A stretch of DNA of 6,405 nt from M2408 sp044348665 (GTDB lineage: Bacteria > Bacteroidota > Bacteroidia > Flavobacteriales_D > Crocinitomicaceae): assembly GCA_044348665.1 (NCBI GenBank), contig JBIKSI010000163.1, positions 1 to 6,405 of the forward strand, given 5' to 3'. The notes under the pieces are model-generated. The model was not told the origin of the DNA. It worked only from the letters and a program-made list of their open reading frames with translations, and ran no database searches. Positions 1 through 5,665 of this stretch are shown piece by piece. The stretch's first letter is position 1, and every line of letters starts with the position of its first letter. Made by a program: the position numbers and the translations under genes.

Positions 1-2
1 CT

Positions 3-110
3 AACTTCATTTCAAATCTTATTTCAGGCCTAATTGCGTATAGCTTTTTTCCTAAAAAACCAGCTATCAAATATGATGTAGATTTATCTTTACAATTGGC
101 ACTTTATTAA
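3..110 (+). CDS. possible 3' end of a plus-strand membrane protein gene (partial, unidentified)
   Basis: An open plus-strand frame enters from the left edge and ends at TAA (108-110), giving 35 residues. The first 16 or so (NFISNLISGLIAYSFF) look like a membrane helix. A basic turn (PKKP) and a short polar tail ending in LQLALY follow, as at the C-terminus of an integral membrane protein. I do not recognise the family. It converges with the broken protease gene on the other strand and overlaps the end of that frame by 21 bases. This suggests that the protease was cut at a junction near 110-122. A minus-strand frame (103 to the edge) is also open here and reads plausibly, so the coding strand is not settled. 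The fragment is too short for a firm call. Confidence 0.3.
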   Translation, partial: NFISNLISGLIAYSFFPKKPAIKYDVDLSLQLALY

Positions 111-2216
111 TCGAACTGAGGTTATTATGCCTGCGGTTTTAGTGCCATGACCATTTTCATCAGGATTTAAAATTATGTTGTTTCTCATATTGATTTCAAA
201 TTCAAAATCATATCCTTGAATTTTCCCACTTGCTGTATCATTCAAGACATAACCAAAATCAGGGTGACCATATTCAATTCCAGTGTCAAAAACTCCACAC
301 TTCACAAAATCCTCTCATCCTTTCGGCACAATTCCCCAAGCTTCTTGCATATTTATATGTGCCGTGTCATCATCTTGAAAAGTTTCATAAAATAATGAAG
401 TTTGCAAATTGTATAAAGGGTCATTTGGCGGACTTGTTAATTCTATAATATAATTCGGTTCTGAGTATACTGAAACACTTGGTATACTCTTCAGTGCTTC
501 AGTAGCATGCTGGATATCCACTTCAGGAGGAAAAACAAGTAATAAAGTTGTCCAAAAATCAGGTATATTTATTATGTCCCCAAGTCTATTAGTCGTGGTC
601 GTGGTTGTTGTCTTTAATTCTTTAAAAATTTTCACAACTTTTATTCCACAAGGATTAGCAATGGTAGAATTTTTATTTTCAACGCATAAATTTTTGAAGG
701 CATCATTAAAGCTCAATAATGCATTTGGTCTCAAAAAATAATCTAAATCTCCAAATACAGCTACTTTTGACCCAATTGTATTATCTATAGCGGCTGTTTT
801 TAATGCGTTTTGATGAAAACGTACGACTAATTCATGTGCAACATATAAAGGTTTACCACTTGGACTTAGAACTACTTCTTTTCCTTTATTATATTCATTA
901 AATTTAATATTGCTGTATTCATTTAACTGTCCGTTTTTAATTAAGGAAACAAAAACGTTTCCGTTATTTGAAACATGAATTGCTTTTGGTTTATCATCTG
1001 CCGTTGAAGTAACTTTTTTTTGCCAATTAACCCCTCCTTGACCATTTAATTTAGAAACTACTGCATCTTTTGTACCGTTATTTCCCTTTTCTTCTCCAAG
1101 TATATAAATTTCATCGTTATTTTTTGCTTTTAAAGATTTAATCATCGCATCGGCACTCACATCAGAACCTTTATATTTTTTGTTCCAAATTTCATTTCCA
1201 TTGGCATCGTATTTTACAACAATTGCCTCTTTAATATTGTTTGCCTTACTTACAAATCCTCCAATGTAAACATTCCCATTTTCATCTATATCAATAGCTT
1301 GTCCTTCATCATTTTTCCCTTCAAAATCTAGAGTTCGTTCCCATTGAACTACAAATGATGGATTCAATTTTATAGTTTTAATATCATAATTAATTCCATC
1401 AGTAGAAGTACGACCTGTTATATATGTATTATTGAAAATGTCTTTTCTAAATGCCAAAGGCTGATCAAACCCAATTCCAGGAAGTGGAAAGCGAGCATCA
1501 CCTGTTAGGTTTCCAAGAGAAGAAACGCGAGCAATAGTAAAATCCCAATTATTTAAACTAGAGGCACTTGCACCTGTAAAAAAAATATCACCATTTATAT
1601 CAAAATCGATTCCAATTGGAATGTCACTTAAAGCAGCGTAATCATAACGGTTACTCCATATTAATGTACCATTATTTGTATATTTTAAAATTAAATAATC
1701 TTGATTTCCTGCACTTACTTCACTAACTGCACAAACATAAATGTTTCCATTTTCATCCAGTTTTAAATCGGTACCAACATCATTTTTATCAAAAGAAGAA
1801 TTGAAACTAGTTGACCAAAGTAATGCTCCATTATTACCATATTTCAACAATAAAATGTCAAAATTTGTAGCCGTATTATTATTGTCTGTGGTTCCTAAAA
1901 CGTAAATATTACCTTGGCTGTCTTCCTCTAATGCGATTCCATAATCATTAAAATTTTCTTGAGAATTGTAAACTGCTTCCCATAAAGCCAAACCATTGTT
2001 GTCGTATTTTGTTGTCTTTACATCAGCGCCTTCTTGAGCAACAAAAGTATTTCCAACATGCAGTAATTCATTTGCATTATTGGTTTTACTGTTTGTCCAA
2101 TCCATTCCAAGAGGATTACCATGATTATTTTCCCATTCCTTATTAACAAGTGATTGTGAATAAATTTTTTTGCTTATAAAAAATAAACAGCTTATGCAAA
2201 TAATAGTTAGTCTCAT
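90..2216 (-). pseudogene. secreted subtilisin-like (S8) serine protease with N-terminal propeller repeats, disrupted
   Basis: The intact family member would be an exported peptidase using an Asp-His-Ser triad. The frame from ATG 2216 runs 633 codons to TGA at 315-317, then continues in the same frame to TAA at 90-92. Visible parts are: a signal peptide (about residues 1-21, ending IYSQ); seven repeats of 52-55 residues at about 50-440, with GNIYV-G and NNG-LIW motifs and Trp at 79, 134, 187, 292, 344 and 398 (the fourth repeat lacks it); a propeptide at about 450-600 ending in EPNYIIEL and NDPLY; and, after the stop, the catalytic Asp motif (GVFDTGIEYGHPDF) and His motif (HGTKTAGII). Similarity ends after the His motif. 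The Ser motif (GTSMAxP) and roughly 200 residues are absent. A seven-Thr run lies at 536-542. With a nonsense codon and a lost 3' end it cannot give an active protease. The stop alone might be a sequencing error. The family call is firm from the motifs; the propeller is inferred from repeat spacing. Confidence 0.85.
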
Positions 2217-2233
2217 ATTTTACAATTTTCTTT

Positions 2234-2264
2234 CAAATATAGAAAAATTAAATGAAACTTGCAA
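2234..2264 (-). promoter_or_regulatory. Bacteroidota-type promoter of the protease gene
   Basis: On the minus strand TTG (2264-2262) is followed after 20 bases by TATATTTG (2241-2234), a full match to the TAnnTTTG -7 box. Transcription would start near 2228, leaving a leader of only about 12 bases before the ATG at 2216. No Shine-Dalgarno sequence is present, only A-rich sequence, as is usual in this phylum. An intact promoter suggests the broken gene may still be transcribed. Confidence 0.65.
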
Positions 2265-2270
2265 AAAAAT

Positions 2271-2338
2271 ATTTAATAATTTAGTGGGGCAGGATTCAAT
2301 TATCAAATGTAATATTTTTCTTTTCTAAATTATTAAAT
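2271..2338. repeat. 14-base perfect inverted repeat between divergent promoters
   Basis: ATTTAATAATTTAG (2271-2284) is the exact reverse complement of CTAAATTATTAAAT (2325-2338), with 40 bases between the arms. Complementarity extends outward imperfectly into an A run on the left and a T run on the right. The repeat lies just upstream of the -33 box of the protease promoter and about 50 bases upstream of that of rplM. It could be a binding site for a dimeric regulator, a two-way transcription barrier, or a chance result of AT-rich composition. Confidence 0.45.
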
Positions 2339-2391
2339 TTATTTTTTGGGGACTCAAACTTCATTCTTTCCAAAATTCTCCTCAAAAACAC

Positions 2392-2422
2392 TTGTTTAAT
2401 AAAAATTAGTTTCATATCTTTG
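2392..2422 (+). promoter_or_regulatory. promoter of the rplM-rpsI-rpsB-tsf operon
   Basis: TTG (2392-2394) is followed after 20 bases by TATCTTTG (2415-2422), an exact match to the Bacteroidota -33/-7 pattern. The predicted start of transcription is about 2428-2430, inside a run of five C, giving a leader of about 37 bases before the GTG start of rplM. No other clear promoter was found inside the operon, so this one probably drives all four genes. Confidence 0.75.
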
Positions 2423-2425
2423 CAC

Positions 2426-2439
2426 CCCCAAATTAGGGG
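2426..2439 (+). other. short GC hairpin at the 5' end of the operon leader
   Basis: CCCC (2426-2429) pairs with GGGG (2436-2439) around the loop AAATTA. These are almost the only G/C runs in a very AT-rich leader, and the stem would sit at or within a base or two of the predicted mRNA 5' end. It may protect the transcript end, or form part of a leader through which a ribosomal protein controls its own operon. The second idea is inference; no known leader family was matched. Confidence 0.4.
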
Positions 2440-2465
2440 AATTGTCTTATTTAATAAATAAAAAA

Positions 2466-2921
2466 GTGGATACATTAAGTTACAAAACCGTTTCTGCTAA
2501 CAAAGAAAACTCTGGAAAGAAGTGGTTGTTAGTAGATGCTGAAGGCCAAACAGTTGGTCGTTTAGCTAGCAAGGTGGCGAAGTTAATTCGTGGTAAACAC
2601 AAAACAAACTTTACGCCTCATGCAGATTGCGGAGATAATGTAATTATTATCAATGCAGAAAAAGTTTCTTTCTCAGGAACTAAATTAGTAAACAAAGAGT
2701 ACATTCGTTACACGGGCTACCCAGGTGGTCAAAAATCGTTGACTGCTCAAGAGATTTTACAAAAACACCCACAACGTTTGATTGAAAAAGCGGTGAAAGG
2801 AATGTTGCCAAAAAACACTTTAGGTCGTGATTTATTCAGAAACCTTAAAGTTTATGTTGGAACAGAACACAAACAAGAGGCTCAAAAGCCAGAAGTTATT
2901 AACCTTGATTCATTCAAATAA
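2466..2921 (+). CDS. rplM: 50S ribosomal protein L13
   Basis: L13 is an early-assembling 23S rRNA-binding protein of the large subunit. The 151 residues show the family pattern: WLLVDAEGQTVGRLASKVA (about 20-38), RGKHKTNFTPHADCGDNVIIINAEKV (42-67), YTGYPGGQ (82-89) and the C-terminal signature VKGMLPKNTLGR (110-121), ending with the EHKQEAQKP tail. I chose GTG at 2466 because flavobacterial L13 proteins begin (M/V)DTLSYKT. The frame is open further upstream to a TTG at 2442, but those eight extra residues do not look like family sequence. No Shine-Dalgarno sequence precedes it. It is the first gene of the operon, two bases before rpsI, the usual coupling of L13 and S9. No defects are seen. 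Confidence 0.97.
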   Translation: MDTLSYKTVSANKENSGKKWLLVDAEGQTVGRLASKVAKLIRGKHKTNFTPHADCGDNVIIINAEKVSFSGTKLVNKEYIRYTGYPGGQKSLTAQEILQKHPQRLIEKAVKGMLPKNTLGRDLFRNLKVYVGTEHKQEAQKPEVINLDSFK

Positions 2922-2923
2922 GT

Positions 2924-3310
2924 ATGGAAATTATTAACACATTAGGAAGAAGAAAAACTTCAGTAGCACGTGTTTACCTTAAAAAAGGTACTGGTGCTGT
3001 GACCGTAAATAAAAAAGACTACAAAGAGTTTTTTCCGGTTGCAATGCTTCAATCTAAAATTCAACAACCTTTTAACTTAACTGAAACTTCTGGTCAATAT
3101 GACGTAGTTGTGAATGTTATGGGTGGTGGAATTAACGGACAAGCAGAGGCAATTCGTTTAGGAATCTCTAGAGCTTTAGTTAAAATTTCAGAGGATATGA
3201 AACCAGCTCTTAAGGCGGAAGGTTTAATGACACGTGACCCAAGAATGGTGGAACGTAAAAAACCAGGTCAGCCAAAAGCGCGTAAGAAATTTCAATTCTC
3301 TAAACGTTAA
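2924..3310 (+). CDS. rpsI: 30S ribosomal protein S9
   Basis: S9 sits in the head of the small subunit, and its C-terminal tail reaches the P-site tRNA. The 128-residue product has the usual length and all landmarks: the start NTLGRRKTSVARVYL (5-19), the signature GGGINGQAEAIRLGISRAL (67-85), the conserved LMTRDPRMVERKKPGQPKARKKFQ region (101-124), and a basic end in SKR, whose final Arg contacts tRNA in studied ribosomes. ATG at 2924 follows the rplM stop by two bases, consistent with translational coupling. A weak AT hairpin overlaps its stop codon. The gene is intact. Confidence 0.97.
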   Translation: MEIINTLGRRKTSVARVYLKKGTGAVTVNKKDYKEFFPVAMLQSKIQQPFNLTETSGQYDVVVNVMGGGINGQAEAIRLGISRALVKISEDMKPALKAEGLMTRDPRMVERKKPGQPKARKKFQFSKR

Positions 3311-3327
3311 TATTGTTTTTCAATATT
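3309..3327 (+). other. weak AT-rich hairpin overlapping the rpsI stop codon
   Basis: AATATTG (3309-3315) and CAATATT (3321-3327) are perfect inverted arms around a TTTTT loop, starting inside the rpsI TAA. The stem is almost all A-T and no long T run follows, so it is not a convincing terminator. It could mark a processing site or a partial attenuator between the rplM-rpsI and rpsB-tsf halves, or be chance. Confidence 0.3.
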
Positions 3328-3357
3328 TAACTTTAAAATTGACAAGTTTAGTATCCA

Positions 3358-3420
3358 AGCGTCAGAGTACACGTCCAAAAGTCAGAATAACAAGTCTATT
3401 GTCTTATGTCTTTAGTCTTA
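3358..3420 (+). repeat. degenerate 7-base-period repeat block in the rpsI-rpsB spacer
   Basis: Nine contiguous heptads fill 63 bases. The last four are the clearest: GTCTATT, GTCTTAT, GTCTTTA, GTCTTAT (3394-3421 when phased on GTC). Upstream units keep the GTC core with drift (GTCAGAG, GTCCAAA, GTCAGAA). The block is non-coding: the frame continuing from inside rpsI across it is an artefact and lacks any protein character. It lies in a 178-base spacer that otherwise shows only the hairpin after rpsI. Similar blocks occur in the next spacer and downstream of tsf. Confidence 0.75.
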
Positions 3421-3488
3421 TTTTCTTACCCAAAGCTCCCTCTCTCAGCTGATTACTAAAGGAACGTAAACAATTAAAAAAAATTAAA

Positions 3489-4267
3489 ATGTCAAAATTA
3501 ACTTTTCAAGAATTATTAGATGCAGGTGTTCACTTTGGACATCAAAAAAGAAAGTGGAATCCAGCTATGGCTCCATACATCTTCGGTGAGAAAAAAGGTA
3601 TAACGTAATTGACCTTAATAAGACAATTGCTCACCTAGATCAAGCTTGTGCTGCGATGACGCAAATTGCAAAATCTGGAAAAAAAGTATTGTTTGTTGCT
3701 ACAAAAAAACAAGCAAAAGAAATCGTTTCTGAAAGAGTAAAGGCAGTAAATATGCCTTTCGTTACAGAGCGTTGGACAGGTGGTATGTTAACTAACTTCC
3801 AAACAACTCGTAAGTCTATCCGTAAAATGGCGTCTATCGACAAAATGAAAACTGATGGTACTTGGGAAACACTTTCTAAAAGAGAGCGTTTATTCAAAAC
3901 TCGTCAAAGAGAAAAACTAGAGAAAAACTTTGGTTCTATCGTTGACATGTCTCGTCAGCCTTCTGCAATCTTCTTGGTAGATATCTTGAAAGAGAATATC
4001 GCTTTGAACGAAGCAAAAAGATTGAACATTCCTGTTTTCGCTATCGTAGATACAAATACAAACCCTAAATTAGTTGATTTCCCAATTCCTGCGAATGACG
4101 ATGCAACTAAATCTATTGCAATCATTTTAGATCAAATCTGTGGTGCAATTAAAAATGGTTTGGAAGATAGAAAAAACAGTAAAGACAAAGTTGCTGATAA
4201 AGAAGAAGTAGTTGCTGATGCAGTTACAGAAACTGTTGCAACAGAAGAAGAAAAATCAAACGATTAA
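3489..4267 (+). CDS. rpsB: 30S ribosomal protein S2, reading frame interrupted by a one-base frameshift
   Basis: S2 binds the 30S subunit near the mRNA exit, together with S1-type proteins. ATG at 3489 opens MSKLTFQELLDAGVHFGHQK, the expected S2 N-terminus, but this frame stops at TAA 3606-3608. Translation resumes one base back at 3602 with NVIDLNKTIAHLDQA and runs intact to TAA 4265-4267, with FVATKKQAKE, ERWTGGMLTNF, DMSRQPSAIFLVD, VDTNTNPKLVDF and IPANDDATKSI, then an acidic tail of about 30 residues. Adding one base restores 259 residues, normal for the family. An A after 3602 gives KKGINVIDL; a seventh A in the run at 3591-3596 gives KKRYNVIDL. The ATG at 3656 is internal and not a real start. 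S2 is normally essential, so a sequencing or assembly error is most likely. Slippage on the A run, or another copy elsewhere, is less likely. Gene identity is certain; only the lesion is open. Confidence 0.93.
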
Positions 4268-4281
4268 TAAACAAGATTGAA

Positions 4282-4373
4282 AGACATTAGATAAAAGACA
4301 TTAGACTTTCGATTCCTTTTTAATTTAGGATTCAACTTGTCTTACGTCTTTTGTCTTAGGTCTTATGTCTCAA
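4282..4373 (+). repeat. inverted heptad repeats forming a large imperfect hairpin in the rpsB-tsf spacer
   Basis: Four heptads AGACATT, AGATAAA, AGACATT, AGACTTT (4282-4309) are followed by five in the opposite sense, GTCTTAC, GTCTTTT, GTCTTAG, GTCTTAT, GTCTCAA (4339-4373). The period is exactly 7. Arms 4282-4306 and 4339-4363 are complementary at 20 of 25 positions with a 32-base loop, so the mRNA could fold between rpsB and tsf. The last unit reaches to within 12 bases of the tsf start, and its TTATGTCT contains a spurious in-frame ATG (4365). The structure may affect tsf translation or mRNA processing; that is inference. Confidence 0.75.
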
Positions 4374-4385
4374 AAAATAAAAAAA

Positions 4386-5216
4386 ATGGCAATTACAGCT
4401 TCAGATGTAAATAAATTACGTCAACAAACTGGTGCAGGAATGATGGACTGCAAAAACGCATTAGTAGAATCTAATGGTGATTTTGAACAAGCAATCGACA
4501 TCCTACGTAAAAAAGGTCAAAAAATCGCTGCAAAACGTGGTGATAACGAAGCAAAAGAAGGAATTATTTTTGCTCAAGCTTCTGCTGATGGTAAACAAGG
4601 TGTGATTTTAGCATTGAATTGCGAAACAGATTTCGTAGCTAAAAATGATAACTTCAGAAACTTTGTACAATCTTTAGTAGATATCGCTTTGGATAAAATG
4701 CCAGCTTCTGCTGAAGAATTAAAAGCTTTACCATACGATGCTAAACTTTCTGTTGATGAAAAAATCACAGAACAAATTGGTGTTATTGGTGAGAAATTAG
4801 ATTTATCAAACTTTGCAACATTGAACGCTGCTAAAGTTACTGCTTATAACCACCCAGGAAACAGATTGGCTACTTTAGTAGCATTAAATTCTGCTTCTGA
4901 AGTTGCTGAAGACGCTGGAAAACAAGTTGCAATGCAAATTGCAGCGATGAATCCAATTGCTTTAAACAAAGAAGGTGTTGATGCAAGAACAATCGAAAGA
5001 GAATTAGAAATCGGTAAAGAATTGGCGATCCAAGAAGGAAAACCTGCTGAAATGGCTGAAAAAATCTCTCAAGGAAGATTAAATAAATTCTTTCAAGAGA
5101 ACACGTTGTTAAGCCAACAATTTGTAAGAGATAACAAATTAACAGTTGAACAATTTTTAGCTGACTCAGAAAAAGATTTAACAGTTACTGCATTTTTAAG
5201 ATTTGCTTTAGCTTAA
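4386..5216 (+). CDS. tsf: elongation factor Ts
   Basis: EF-Ts is the cytoplasmic guanine nucleotide exchange factor that releases GDP from EF-Tu. The 276 residues fit the compact bacterial form. An N-terminal UBA-like domain (about 1-45) carries TGAGMMDCKNAL (15-26) and GDFEQAIDILRKKG (31-44). The core follows with the EF-Tu-contacting motif TDFVAKN (81-87), a dimerisation-type core, and a C-terminal part with EGKPAEMAEKISQGRLNKF and the LLSQQFVRD segment. I chose ATG 4386 (MAITASDVNKLRQQTG) because it matches family N-termini. An in-frame ATG 21 bases upstream (4365) lies in the heptad repeat and adds an unfamiliar MSQKIKK. The gene follows rpsB, its usual partner, and ends the operon just before a terminator. 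Confidence 0.97.
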   Translation: MAITASDVNKLRQQTGAGMMDCKNALVESNGDFEQAIDILRKKGQKIAAKRGDNEAKEGIIFAQASADGKQGVILALNCETDFVAKNDNFRNFVQSLVDIALDKMPASAEELKALPYDAKLSVDEKITEQIGVIGEKLDLSNFATLNAAKVTAYNHPGNRLATLVALNSASEVAEDAGKQVAMQIAAMNPIALNKEGVDARTIERELEIGKELAIQEGKPAEMAEKISQGRLNKFFQENTLLSQQFVRDNKLTVEQFLADSEKDLTVTAFLRFALA

Positions 5217-5236
5217 TTCTTAAATCAGAATATTTT

Positions 5237-5269
5237 AAATGGCATTCCTTTTGGTTTGCCATTTTTTTT
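5237..5269 (+). terminator. rho-independent terminator of the operon
   Basis: AAATGGCA (5237-5244) pairs perfectly with TGCCATTT (5257-5264), and the 3' arm merges into eight T (5262-5269). It starts 20 bases after the tsf stop codon. Inside the 12-base loop a CC/GG pair could add a small inner stem. A second, mutually exclusive stem is possible: TTTGCCA (5255-5261) with TGGCAAA (5271-5277). Confidence 0.85.
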
Positions 5270-5277
5270 GTGGCAAA

Positions 5278-5413
5278 TTTTATGACCTTAATAAAAATAA
5301 TGCTTTACGTTTTTTAAAAGATAATTAAATAAAAAGTTGAAAAAGAATATTGTAAGAAGTTGCCCAAGATCGGTATCAACCAACAACTTGTTAACCGATT
5401 ATGTGTTGTTGTC
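5278..5413. other. gene-free spacer with small inverted repeats
   Basis: The stretch from tsf to the receptor gene (5217-5665) has no credible gene. After the terminator, 5278-5413 is AT-rich and shows only short palindromic structure: ATCGGT (5369-5374) with ACCGAT (5394-5399), and CAACAAC (5381-5387) with GTTGTTG (5405-5411). The two overlap and cannot form together. No function can be assigned. The rest of the spacer is the heptad repeat block and the receptor promoters. Confidence 0.5.
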
Positions 5414-5476
5414 AACTCTCAAATCAGAACTACTAACTACTAACTTCCAACAACTAACTCCTAACTACTAACTTAG
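5414..5476 (+). repeat. degenerate 7-base-period repeat block (AACTNCT) between tsf and the receptor gene
   Basis: Nine heptads span 63 bases. The last seven are clear: AACTACT, AACTACT, AACTTCC, AACAACT, AACTCCT, AACTACT, AACTTAG (5428-5476); the first two, AACTCTC and AAATCAG, are drifted. Period and total length equal those of the rpsI-rpsB block but the core is different (AACT instead of GTCT). The block lies between the terminator and the receptor promoter, outside any expected coding or leader sequence. Confidence 0.75.
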
Positions 5477-5515
5477 ACCTGTATAAAATTATTCAAATTC
5501 GCTCAAAAGGATAAT

Positions 5516-5544
5516 TTGTAGCTAAAATTGTTACACTACCTTTG
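5516..5544 (+). promoter_or_regulatory. candidate distal promoter of the TonB-dependent receptor gene
   Basis: TTG (5516-5518) and TACCTTTG (5537-5544) are separated by 18 bases and match both boxes of the Bacteroidota promoter. Transcription would start near 5551 and leave an AT-rich leader of about 115 bases. Confidence 0.5.
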
Positions 5545-5591
5545 TTAAAGTTCGTTAAGAAGCATTTTTTTTAAAAATTATTAACAATTCG

Positions 5592-5622
5592 TTATCATTT
5601 ACAAATCATTTAGCTATCTTTA
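5592..5622 (+). promoter_or_regulatory. candidate proximal promoter of the TonB-dependent receptor gene
   Basis: TATCTTTA (5615-5622) matches the -7 box at all but the last base. TTA (5592-5594), instead of TTG, lies 20 bases upstream, the same spacing as the rplM and protease promoters. The leader would be about 37 bases. It closely resembles the rplM -7 box (TATCTTTG) but is weaker by consensus; either this or the distal site, or both, may be used. Confidence 0.5.
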
Positions 5623-5665
5623 CGGGCTTTATTATGTATAAAAGTATAATTATTAAACTGTACTT

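Noticed and set aside
2..103. Minus-strand open frame reading SANCKDKSTSYLIAGFLGKK and onward to the edge
   Set aside because: It has no start in the window and does not continue recognisable subtilase sequence. The antisense plus-strand frame looks more like a protein end. Neither can be proven, so only the plus-strand one is listed, with low confidence.
315..317. TGA read as an amino acid (recoding) in the protease
   Set aside because: No selenocysteine-type structure is evident, the catalytic domain is also cut off further on, and other genes use normal stops. Mutation or sequence error is simpler.
230..448. Plus-strand ORF antisense to the protease gene
   Set aside because: It lies opposite the propeptide and catalytic Asp region, which carries clear family motifs on the minus strand.
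2442..2465. TTG start giving L13 eight extra N-terminal residues
   Set aside because: The added residues (MSYLINKK) do not resemble L13, whereas GTG at 2466 starts exactly at the family's (M/V)DTLSYKT. The TTG is also very close to the predicted mRNA start.
3234..3452. Plus-strand ORF overlapping the rpsI 3' end and the spacer
   Set aside because: It is an out-of-frame reading of S9 followed by repeat sequence; the translation has no protein-like pattern.
4365..4385. Upstream in-frame ATG for EF-Ts
   Set aside because: It lies inside the heptad repeat unit and adds MSQKIKK, which EF-Ts proteins lack; ATG 4386 gives the standard N-terminus.
3640..4768. Minus-strand ORFs inside rpsB and tsf (3640-3897 and 4574-4768)
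   Set aside because: They are antisense shadows of strongly conserved genes and have no recognisable motifs.
3358..5476. Heptad blocks as a CRISPR array
   Set aside because: The units are 7 bases, contiguous and degenerate, with no unique spacers and no cas genes nearby.
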